Below, piece by piece: positions 8,214-14,959 of a stretch of DNA of 45,213 nucleotides. Position numbers and translations under genes: made by a program. The first letter of the stretch is position 1. Every line of letters begins with the position of its first letter. A model generated the notes under the pieces. The model was not told the origin of the DNA, did no database searches, and saw nothing but the letters and a program-made list of their open reading frames with translations. Origin of the DNA: Comamonadaceae bacterium (GTDB taxonomy: Bacteria > Pseudomonadota > Gammaproteobacteria > Burkholderiales > Burkholderiaceae_C); the NCBI GenBank assembly GCA_947476285.1, contig CANJPU010000045.1, positions 1-45,213 of the forward strand, in the 5' to 3' direction.

Positions 8214-9197
8214 TCACTCTGGCTCGACACCCGCGTCCTGCACCTTTTGCTTCCAGACGGCGAGTTGATGTCGCAAGAAGACTTTGAAATCAGCCGGACT
8301 CGCAGGCAGCGGCTCGATATTTGTCGCCAACATTTTCTCGATGATGTCGGGCCGGTTGAGAGTTTTCAAAAGCGCCCCGCTCAGCTTGTCGACAATCTCC
8401 TTGGGCAGGTTTGCGGGACCGAAAAGACCAGCCCACGAAGCCATGTCGAAATCGCGCAGACCCAGCGTTGCTTCGATGGTTGGCAGATCTGGCGCCAGCA
8501 CCGTGCGCTTGGAACTGGTCACCGCAAGCGCACGAAGGCGACCGGCCTTGACAAGAGACTGACTGGACGCCAGATCAACTACCAGAAACTGTGCCCGGTC
8601 GCCGACAACATCGGTCATCGCCTCCGGGCTGCTCTTGTACGGCACTCCTTTGGCATCGAGCTGCTTGAGACGGCTCATGGATTCAGAGGCAATCCGGAAA
8701 GTCAGCGAACTGTACGCATAGAACAGTTTGCCCTTGTTAGCCTGCGCCCAGGTGATGAATTCCTGCGCCGTGCGCGCTGGCACCTTCTCATTGACGGCCA
8801 GTATGGATGGGAAGAGGCCGATGCTGCCAATCGGCGTGAAATCTGCGATTGGATCGTATGGCAGCTTCTTGAAGACGAAGGGATTGACCGAGTGAGAGGT
8901 GCTCGACGTGAGCAGCAGGGTGTATCCATCCGCCGGCGCCGCCTTCACTGCGCTCGCGGCAATCATGACAGACGCGCCCGGTCTGTTTTCCACGACAAAC
9001 TGCTGATTGAAAATCGCCCTCAGCTCTTCGGCGAACATCCGCGCCAGCAAGTCGGTGCCACTGCCCGGGCCAAAGCCAATAATGATCTTTACCGGCTTGG
9101 ACGGATAGGCGTCCTGGGCAAATGAAGACGGGGCAACACAACACAGCGCCAGCGCCCACGAAAGTGCGATGGCATGAAAAGATGACCTTCGAAACAT
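8214..9197 (-). CDS. Bug/TctC-family periplasmic solute-binding protein
   Basis: A 327-residue receptor with signal peptide MFRRSSFHAIALSWALAL, cleaved near SSFAQDAYP. The start at 9197 is supported by an AAGGGAAG ribosome-binding site 5-12 bases upstream. The first ligand loop reads GFGPGSGTDLLAR, with GFGPG in place of the more common VPFAAGG, and VENRPGASVM follows. That is a recognisable Bug subgroup and hints at a different ligand from the other two receptors of the operon. It lies 35 bases after the TfdA-like gene. The specificity is not predictable. Confidence 0.9.
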   Translation of the reverse strand: MFRRSSFHAIALSWALALCCVAPSSFAQDAYPSKPVKIIIGFGPGSGTDLLARMFAEELRAIFNQQFVVENRPGASVMIAASAVKAAPADGYTLLLTSSTSHSVNPFVFKKLPYDPIADFTPIGSIGLFPSILAVNEKVPARTAQEFITWAQANKGKLFYAYSSLTFRIASESMSRLKQLDAKGVPYKSSPEAMTDVVGDRAQFLVVDLASSQSLVKAGRLRALAVTSSKRTVLAPDLPTIEATLGLRDFDMASWAGLFGPANLPKEIVDKLSGALLKTLNRPDIIEKMLATNIEPLPASPADFKVFLRHQLAVWKQKVQDAGVEPE

Positions 9198-9232
9198 GAA
9201 ACTTCCCTTTGGTTCTTGTGATCCGATAGGCA

Positions 9233-10159
9233 TCAGACGCAATCCCGAAGCGTCGACGCCGATCCTTGCACTGTGACTCTGCGCAAATCGCGCGGGTAGG
9301 TATGACTTTCGAATGACCGGCCTCTGTGCATCGTCGTCCGGTTGTCCCAAATCACCAGGTCGTTCACCTGCCACTTATGCTGATAAACGAATTGCGGCCC
9401 GGTGGCAAATTCGGTCAAATCCTGAATCAGCAATATCGCCTCGGGCGTCTGCCATCCTTCTATGCGACCGATGTGCGCCGACAAAAACAACGATAGTCGG
9501 CCGGTCTTCTCATGGCGACGTACCAGCCGCTGAGGCACGGGAGTGCAGCGCTTAATTTCTTCTGCCGAGAAGTCAGTGAAGCCAATCTTTCCACGCGAGT
9601 AAATCATGGAGTGCTCGCAGATGAGGCCTTTCACTCGCTCTTTCAGCTTCGCGGGCAATTCATCCCATGCTGCCCGCATGTCGGCGAACTCTGTTTCGCC
9701 CCCTTCTGGGGGGACGACACGTGCGTGCAAAAAGGAATACTGCGCAGGCACCGTCTTATAGCTGCTGTCGCTATGCCATAGAAGATTGCCAAGGCCTGAC
9801 ATCCGATGCCGGTCATCAGCGGGCATGATCGTGCCGTCCGCTTGCAGGTTGGATATATCGTTGATCTGGGCGTTAGCCAGTCGGCGCCTGTCCTGAAACG
9901 TGGTCGTGCCAGCGCCCTCTATCGGGCCAAATCTGGCGCCAAACGAAAACAACTGCTCGTCGTCCAATTTTTGATCCGAGAAAACCACCACCGCGAAGCG
10001 CTCCATGGCTTGGTCAATCGCGTCCCTCTGTGCGTCCGTGATGGGCTGGCTCAGATCGAACCCATGCGCCTGCGCTGCGAAAGTCGGACGCAGTTGGGTA
10101 AATTGCACTTCCTGACCGCTCCCGATCTGGACTTTGAATACTGTGCTGGCTGAATCCAT
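9233..10159 (-). CDS. TfdA-like Fe(II)/2-oxoglutarate dioxygenase
   Basis: A 308-residue dioxygenase with the TauD/TfdA fold. Iron ligands are His129-x-Asp131 (LLWHSDSSYK) and His278 (WDNRTTMHRG). The 2-oxoglutarate arginine is Arg290 or Arg293-294. The stretches DISN, WHSDSSYK, VVPPEGGETEF-DMRAAWD and WDNR-HRGR resemble the 2,4-dichlorophenoxyacetate dioxygenase TfdA, which hydroxylates the carbon alpha to a carboxylate so that the ether falls apart into phenol and glyoxylate. Alpha-carbon hydroxylation of an acid or acyl-CoA is therefore a reasonable inference, but the real substrate is unknown. It lies 12 bases after the ThDP-enzyme gene, suggesting that its product feeds that enzyme. Confidence 0.9.
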   Translation of the reverse strand: MDSASTVFKVQIGSGQEVQFTQLRPTFAAQAHGFDLSQPITDAQRDAIDQAMERFAVVVFSDQKLDDEQLFSFGARFGPIEGAGTTTFQDRRRLANAQINDISNLQADGTIMPADDRHRMSGLGNLLWHSDSSYKTVPAQYSFLHARVVPPEGGETEFADMRAAWDELPAKLKERVKGLICEHSMIYSRGKIGFTDFSAEEIKRCTPVPQRLVRRHEKTGRLSLFLSAHIGRIEGWQTPEAILLIQDLTEFATGPQFVYQHKWQVNDLVIWDNRTTMHRGRSFESHTYPRDLRRVTVQGSASTLRDCV

Positions 10160-10171
10160 GGAATCTCGTAT

Positions 10172-11821
10172 TCAAGTTGAAAAGCTGGTGAAGCTTGCCG
10201 TGACGGCCCGCGCTCGCCAATCTGTGACGACATTGACCAAAGCGGTCTGGCCTTTGGCGACGGCGGCGGCCGCGCGTTCAAGCGCTGGCCGGATGTCTTG
10301 CGGGTTTTCGACGAACTCGCCGTGACAGCCGAGCGCTTCAGCCATCTTGTCAAAGCGGGTGTACCCGAGATTGCGACCAGGTTTATTCTGATCGGGGTCG
10401 GCCGTCCAGCCGCCGTTCAAGCTGATGACAATGAGCACCGGAAGCTTGTGTCGAATTGCCGTGTCGAGCTCCATGCCATTGAGACCAAAGGAGCCATCGC
10501 CATGCAACACGACAACCTTCTGATCGGGTTTTCCGGCCTTCGCCCCAATGCCAAAAGGAAGACCGACGCCCATCGTGCCGAATGGACCGGAGTTCAGCCT
10601 GTGCCCGGGTCGGTAGCTAGGAATGGACTGGCGAGCGTAATTCAGGATTTCCTGGCCATCGACGCACAAGATAGTGTCCCGATCGATGAAATCCCGCACC
10701 TCTTTACACAGCCGAAGCGGATGAATCGGCACCTGGTCAGTACTGAGTTTGAGTTCGGCGGCAGGCCCACGCTTTTCTTCAATCTCAGCCAAGGTCTGGC
10801 GCCATGCCGAGAATGATTGCGGTGAAAGACGCCCTGCGATGGCAGCCGTCAACTGCTCCAGCACGGCTCTGGCATCCCCAATGACGGGAATGTCAACACG
10901 CTGGCTGCACGTCGCCTCAGCCGGATCAATGTCAATCCGCGCAAAGCAGGCATCTGGCGAAAACCGCGGCGGCTTTCCGTGTGAAAAAACGAAATTCAAT
11001 CGGGTTCCCACAACCAGCACAAAGTCAGCCTCCTTGAACGCCGTTGACCGAGCCTGCGCATAGGCATGGGGATGGTCTTCGGGAATCACTCCGCGTCCCT
11101 GGGGCGTCGTGTAGAACGGTATTCCGCTTGCATCCACAAACGCATGCAGGGCTTGCGATGCCTGCGACCACAGCACGCCACTGCCCGACAGGATGATTGG
11201 ACGCTTCGCCTGTGCGAGACGCTCGACGAGCTTGGCGATCAACTCATTGGCCGCAGCCGGCCGGGAGCGCACCCGCTCGCTGGCGAGTGGCGGCCAGTAA
11301 ACCTTGTCTTCATCCACCTGGCGATACAGTAGGTCGCCGGGCAAGTCAATGAAGACCGGCCCTGGCTTTCCCGACATGGCCTGACGGAAGGCCATGTCCA
11401 CGTATTCTGGAATTCGAGCCGTGTCGAGCACGCGGTCGCAGTACTTGGTCACTGGCCGCATGACGGAAAGTTGGTCTATTTCCTGAAATGCGCCGGTCTG
11501 AAACGCAGCCATGGGACTTGCCCCGCCAAACGCAACCACAGGTGCACAATCGATCAGCGCATTGGCCAGGCCCGTGGTCAAGTTGATGGTGCCGGGCCCT
11601 GAGGCCCCCAGGCAAACACCTGGGCGAAACCGAACCCGAGCATAAGCCTGCGCCATCATGGCAGCGGCTTGTTCGTGCCGCACGTCGATGCCGCGTATGC
11701 CTTGCGCCATTGCAGCCAGCAGCGCGTCGTTGATGGGCCCGCCCATGATGTAGAACATCGTGTCCACTTGCTGGCGCGCCAGCGAGCGCCCAAAAAGCGT
11801 ATTACCCGAAATAAGCGCCAT
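10172..11821 (-). CDS. ThDP-dependent enzyme, 2-hydroxyacyl-CoA lyase/oxalyl-CoA decarboxylase-like
   Basis: A 549-residue thiamine diphosphate enzyme with the three domains of the acetolactate synthase/oxalyl-CoA decarboxylase superfamily. The catalytic Glu50 lies in DVRHEQAAAM. The cofactor motif runs from GDG (441-443) to the Asn-Gly-Gly at 469-471. The central domain stretch VGTRLNFVFSHGK resembles oxalyl-CoA decarboxylase. The decarboxylase active-site Tyr-Glu pair (GDYEELDQ as I recall it) reads AFQEIDQ here (residues 111-117), closer to 2-hydroxyacyl-CoA lyases. These cleave a 2-hydroxyacyl-CoA to formyl-CoA plus an aldehyde. It sits 42 bases after the Frc-like CoA transferase and 12 before the TfdA-like oxygenase. 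Acetolactate synthase is unlikely, as no small subunit is present. Confidence 0.85.
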   Translation of the reverse strand: MALISGNTLFGRSLARQQVDTMFYIMGGPINDALLAAMAQGIRGIDVRHEQAAAMMAQAYARVRFRPGVCLGASGPGTINLTTGLANALIDCAPVVAFGGASPMAAFQTGAFQEIDQLSVMRPVTKYCDRVLDTARIPEYVDMAFRQAMSGKPGPVFIDLPGDLLYRQVDEDKVYWPPLASERVRSRPAAANELIAKLVERLAQAKRPIILSGSGVLWSQASQALHAFVDASGIPFYTTPQGRGVIPEDHPHAYAQARSTAFKEADFVLVVGTRLNFVFSHGKPPRFSPDACFARIDIDPAEATCSQRVDIPVIGDARAVLEQLTAAIAGRLSPQSFSAWRQTLAEIEEKRGPAAELKLSTDQVPIHPLRLCKEVRDFIDRDTILCVDGQEILNYARQSIPSYRPGHRLNSGPFGTMGVGLPFGIGAKAGKPDQKVVVLHGDGSFGLNGMELDTAIRHKLPVLIVISLNGGWTADPDQNKPGRNLGYTRFDKMAEALGCHGEFVENPQDIRPALERAAAAVAKGQTALVNVVTDWRARAVTASFTSFST

Positions 11822-11863
11822 ATCAGCAAGGTGTCCAGGTTGTTCGCGGCGCAGACATGGTGT

Positions 11864-13111
11864 TCAAATGACCTTTCCGTTTCGCAGTTCGCTCAGCTCT
11901 TCGTTAGTCAGGCCGAGAAGGCCGCCATAGATCGCTTCGTTGTCGGCGCCCAATAGAGGTGGAGACTCAATCTTTACCTGGGTGTCAGACAGCTTGATGA
12001 CGTTGCCCGGAATGGTCAGCTCGCCTCGCTGCGGATGCTGAAAGGTAACGAAGGTGCCGCGCTTGCGCAAATGAGGGTCATTCGACAACTCCATCGTGTC
12101 GAACACTGCACTGACAGGGACACCGGCTGTTCCCAGCATGTGCATCACCTCGTGCTTGTCCAGCGTACGCGTCCACTCGGACAGAAGCGCATCGACCTCA
12201 TCGGAATGCTGGGCTCGCAACTGCGGCGTCAAGAACCGCGGATCGTTGGCCAGATCGTCACGCCCCATCATGGTCAGCAGGTTATGCCAGTGCTTGTTGC
12301 CGGCACGTGTCGTATACACATAGACGTAATCGTTCGGGCCGTCGCCCTTGCAGCGATAGACCTCGCTTGGTGCAGTACCCGCGAAAATACTTTGATTGGC
12401 AGTTCTGCGCGCAGGCTTGTTGGACATGGCCTGGGCCGCATATGCGATGCGCATGAAGTTGATCATGGCATCTTGCATCGAAACCTCCACCAGTTGCCCC
12501 CTGCCGGTGGTATGCCTTTGTTGCAATGCCGCCAGCACCCCGATCGTGCAATGCAGGCCGGCGCCCGAATCGGCAAAGTTCGCACCGGGCTTGAGAGGGC
12601 GTCCATCGGGTTCACCCGTGATGGACAGCGCTCCTCCCGCAGCCTGCGCAATCGGGTCGAACGCAAGGAAGTTAGCAAACGGACCGTCCGGCGCAAAGCC
12701 CTTGATGCTGGCGTAAATGATGCGCGGATTTACCTTGCTGACGGTCTCGTAGCCAAAGCCAAGCTTCTCGATCACGCCCGGTGCGAAGTTCTCGATGAAG
12801 ATGTCGCCGCACTCGATAAGGCGCGTCAAGAGTTTTCGCCCTTGCTCCGTCTTGAGGTCACAAGTCACGCTCTTCTTGTTGGCGTTTAGCTGAATGAAGT
12901 AGAGCGAGTCGACCCCAACTTCACTGCTTGAGTGGCGGCCTTGCTCCCCTCTGAGAGGCGGCTCTACCTTGATGACCTCTGCGCCCATCCATGCGAGCGT
13001 CAGTGTGCACGATGTGCCCGACTCGAATTGCGTCAAGTCAATGACGCGTATTCCAGCTAATGCGGTACTTTTCTGCTCTGCCATCTGGAATTCCGATGTG
13101 GTGGTAGTCAT
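11864..13111 (-). CDS. CaiB/BaiF family CoA transferase, formyl-CoA transferase-like
   Basis: A 415-residue class III CoA transferase that moves CoA between carboxylates through an enzyme-bound anhydride. The catalytic aspartate is probably Asp181 in FADSGAGLH. IRVIDLTQFESGTSCT, IYASIKGFAPDGP and VSMQDAMINFMR closely follow formyl-CoA:oxalate CoA-transferase (Frc), and the length matches. The start MTTTTSEFQM is one choice; MAEQKSTALAG (ATG at 13084) is equally possible, and both have weak ribosome-binding sites. It is the first gene of the minus-strand operon and probably activates the operon's substrate, possibly using the formyl-CoA made by the next enzyme as donor. The true acceptor is unknown. 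Confidence 0.88.
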   Translation of the reverse strand: MTTTTSEFQMAEQKSTALAGIRVIDLTQFESGTSCTLTLAWMGAEVIKVEPPLRGEQGRHSSSEVGVDSLYFIQLNANKKSVTCDLKTEQGRKLLTRLIECGDIFIENFAPGVIEKLGFGYETVSKVNPRIIYASIKGFAPDGPFANFLAFDPIAQAAGGALSITGEPDGRPLKPGANFADSGAGLHCTIGVLAALQQRHTTGRGQLVEVSMQDAMINFMRIAYAAQAMSNKPARRTANQSIFAGTAPSEVYRCKGDGPNDYVYVYTTRAGNKHWHNLLTMMGRDDLANDPRFLTPQLRAQHSDEVDALLSEWTRTLDKHEVMHMLGTAGVPVSAVFDTMELSNDPHLRKRGTFVTFQHPQRGELTIPGNVIKLSDTQVKIESPPLLGADNEAIYGGLLGLTNEELSELRNGKVI

Positions 13112-13481
13112 TGCCAGTGACTGACTGCTCAGGCTTTGGTTTTCAGCGATGTGAGTGTGCCGAGCGCTTCCGTGGCTGATGCTCAAAGAGCATCTCTTTG
13201 AAAACTGATGGTAGTCACATGCCCCCGCTCTATCACCTCGTACAAACCCGTACTCACGAGTATCGTGCGAAGGAGCGCTTTGGCGTGGGGCACTGTTGGC
13301 ACCCACTGAGCGGCCAAAATCACCAACCTGGAATCTGATGTCGCTCGGATGGCCGTGCTGGGCCGCATTGGACGAACGAGCGAGGTGTTGGCGGTGCCTG
13401 CTGCATTGCAGCCACCGCAACGGCATGTCTTGGAGTTTGCTGCGAACGTGTGCCAACCGTGCGTTTTGGCCCCAGGAAGAC
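13112..13481. other. Non-coding upstream region of the CoA-transferase operon
   Basis: This stretch of 370 bases lies between the CoA-transferase start and the terminator of tRNA-Arg. A reading frame continues upstream from the CoA transferase, but it has no family-like sequence, so I see no gene. It should contain the operon promoter. The only clear element is the 17-base inverted repeat at 13178-13194. I could not pick a convincing -35/-10 pair. Confidence 0.5.
13178..13194. promoter_or_regulatory. 17-bp palindrome upstream of CoA-transferase operon
   Basis: GATGCTC-AAA-GAGCATC is a perfect inverted repeat with 7-base arms, 67-83 bases upstream of the CoA-transferase start. The size and symmetry suit a dimeric GntR-, TetR- or IclR-type regulator, but none is encoded beside it. 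The role as operator is inferred. Confidence 0.45.
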
Positions 13482-13513
13482 AAAAGGGTTAGCGTGTGCA
13501 TACACGCTAACCC
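13482..13513 (-). terminator. Terminator of tRNA-Arg
   Basis: A perfect 12-base-pair hairpin (arms 13486-13497 and 13502-13513, half GGGTTAGCGTGT) with a 4-base loop is followed on the minus strand by TTTT. It begins about 10 bases downstream of the tRNA 3' end. This is a classical intrinsic terminator for the tRNA transcript and insulates it from the catabolic operon. Confidence 0.9.
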
Positions 13514-13523
13514 TTGTCATTTC

Positions 13524-13600
13524 TGGTGCGGCTGGCAGGATTCGAACCCACGACCCCTTGGTTCGTAGCCAAGTACTCTATCCAACTGAGCTACAGCCGC
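13524..13600 (-). tRNA. tRNA-Arg (anticodon ACG)
   Basis: The minus strand folds as a full cloverleaf. The acceptor stem is GCGGCTG/CAGCCGC, the D arm contains GCTC...GAGT, the anticodon stem is CTTGG/CCAAG with loop CTACGAA, and the T arm is GTGGG-TTCGAAT-CCTGC. The 3' end has encoded CCA (13524-13526). Anticodon ACG (inosine-modified) reads CGU, CGC and CGA arginine codons. A perfect TATAAT lies just upstream and a strong terminator just downstream. Confidence 0.97.
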
Positions 13601-13610
13601 TGAGCCAGAA

Positions 13611-13616
13611 ATTATA
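13611..13616 (-). promoter_or_regulatory. -10 element of tRNA-Arg promoter
   Basis: The minus strand reads TATAAT here, a perfect -10 hexamer. Transcription would start a few bases before the tRNA 5' end at 13600. The -35 region (around 13634-13640) is weak. The role is inferred from position. Confidence 0.7.
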
Positions 13617-13699
13617 TCAGCAGCCAGAACCCTGTTCTAAAACCGGCTTTCGGTGGCCGTAGCAGCCCGCTGCCCAGCGGCTCACAGTGACTGGCCCAT

Positions 13700-13713
13700 T
13701 TGACCTGAGTCAA
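13700..13713. promoter_or_regulatory. Crp/Fnr-type palindrome upstream of hemerythrin gene
   Basis: TTGACCTGAGTCAA is a perfect TTGAC-N4-GTCAA palindrome. It has the architecture of Fnr/Anr/Dnr-family sites (TTGAT-N4-ATCAA), with C:G in place of T:A at the fifth position. Its centre is about 56 bases before the hemerythrin ATG, a suitable activator position. Control by oxygen- or NO-sensing Crp/Fnr regulators is inferred. Confidence 0.55.
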
Positions 13714-13762
13714 CCCGCATCCCGCCCACGCGTGCCAAGCTGCAAGCAACGGAGTTGAAATC

Positions 13763-14341
13763 ATGACACACGCCGCGCTTCAAATCATCCGCGAAGAACA
13801 TTCCGCGCTAGCCGCCGTGCTTCGCTCGCTCATGATGATGATCGACAGAGGGCCGCAGGACGAGCCCGAGCGCTTCTTCGATGTGCTTCGCGCGATGCTG
13901 TTCTACATCGATGAATTTCCAGAGCGGCTGCACCACCCCAAGGAGTCGGACCTGCTCTTTCCCAAGCTGGAGCGAGCGGCACCGGAGCTTGGCCCTGTGA
14001 TCCGGCAACTTGAGATCGATCACAAGAATGGCGAGGGCAGGGTGCGTGAGTTGCAGCACTTGCTGTTGGCCTGGGAGCTGATCGGAAACTCGCGTCGTGA
14101 AGCCTTCACCCACGCGGCCAGCGAGTACCTGCGCTTCTACCTGGATCACATGCGAACCGAAGAGACGCAACTGCTGCCAGTGGCGCAGCAATTGCTGAGC
14201 GCGGACGACTGGGCGCAACTCGACGCGGCCTTCCTGGAGTCGCGCGATCCACTGGCCGGCGGCGCGCGGGACCCCAGCTACGAGAAACTCTTCAGCCGCA
14301 TCGTCATGACCGCGCCGGCTCCGATCGGGGTGGGCGCCTAG
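13763..14341 (+). CDS. Hemerythrin HHE domain-containing protein
   Basis: A 192-residue four-helix-bundle protein of the hemerythrin/HHE superfamily. Likely di-iron ligands are His13 (REEHSAL), His57/His58 with Glu61 (RLHHPKES), His87 (EIDHKNGEG), and His129 with Glu133 (LDHMRTEETQLLP), in the usual H-HxxxE-H-HxxxE order. Such cytoplasmic domains bind O2 or NO or act in iron and redox homeostasis. A GGAG-like site precedes the ATG, and a Crp/Fnr-type palindrome lies upstream. The gene overlaps the convergent DUF1990 gene by 38 bases. The exact role is unknown; context suggests a response to low oxygen or nitrosative stress. Confidence 0.88.
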   Translation: MTHAALQIIREEHSALAAVLRSLMMMIDRGPQDEPERFFDVLRAMLFYIDEFPERLHHPKESDLLFPKLERAAPELGPVIRQLEIDHKNGEGRVRELQHLLLAWELIGNSRREAFTHAASEYLRFYLDHMRTEETQLLPVAQQLLSADDWAQLDAAFLESRDPLAGGARDPSYEKLFSRIVMTAPAPIGVGA

Positions 14342-14924
14342 CCTCAGGGGCCGCGCACGCCCGGGCCATGGCGGCCCTTGATTCGCGTGCGAAGCGCCTC
14401 TGCAATCGCCGCACGATGGGATAGAGCAGGCGGGACGCGAACCCGATCGCCCGGGAAAATGAATCGACCCTGTACGACACAGAGTCGTCGGTGCGGTTCC
14501 ACTCCACGTAAAACAATTCCTCGCCGGTCAACAGGTGCTCGGATAAAGTGCCCAATGCCACGCCGAAGCGGCAGACATCGCCCTCGTCTCTCACGGTGTA
14601 GACGATGCGGCAGACATTGACTTTCCAGATTCCAAGGTAGCGCGCCGATATCGCGATGTCTGTGCCCGGCTCGATGCAAGGCACGCGCGGAAACAGCCTG
14701 ACCCAGGTCACATTGAACATCTCCCAATCGCGCAGAGCCGACTTCGCGCGCTCGTAGCACGCGCGCCCATGGCCGAGCTGAATGCGGTTTCTGTCTATGC
14801 AATAGCCCTGTGGAAAGCTCAGCGTTTTCAAGGCACCCACTTCCGGGTAGGTAATCTGCTGCGGCACAAGCCGAGCAAGTCGGTCGCCAATTGCCACGTC
14901 GCACGGCGCAATCAATCGAAACAC
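14304..14924 (-). CDS. DUF1990 family protein
   Basis: A 206-residue protein of the DUF1990 family. Recognisable family stretches are TYPEVGA, IQLGHGRACYERAKSALRDWEMF, a mid-region with APG-T-like EPGTDIAISARY, and a C-terminal GTLSEHLLTGEELFYVEW followed by SFSRAIGFASRLLYPIVRRLQRRF. The proposed GTG start (14924) has AGGGG five bases upstream; an ATG farther upstream would overlap the preceding gene and add unrelated residues. It is the third gene of the redox operon, 35 bases after the fusion oxidoreductase. The family function is not known. The START-like fold sometimes proposed suggests binding of a small hydrophobic ligand, which is inference. Confidence 0.78.
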   Translation of the reverse strand: MFRLIAPCDVAIGDRLARLVPQQITYPEVGALKTLSFPQGYCIDRNRIQLGHGRACYERAKSALRDWEMFNVTWVRLFPRVPCIEPGTDIAISARYLGIWKVNVCRIVYTVRDEGDVCRFGVALGTLSEHLLTGEELFYVEWNRTDDSVSYRVDSFSRAIGFASRLLYPIVRRLQRRFARESRAAMARACAAPEARRPPRSEPARS

Positions 14925-14959
14925 GGCATCCCCTGGAAGTTGTTGTTCACTCTGACACC

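Noticed and set aside
5249..13600. Catabolic operon as an integrative island at tRNA-Arg
   Set aside because: The tRNA 3' end faces the operon, a usual integrase target, but I found no repeat of the tRNA 3' end near greB and no integrase gene.
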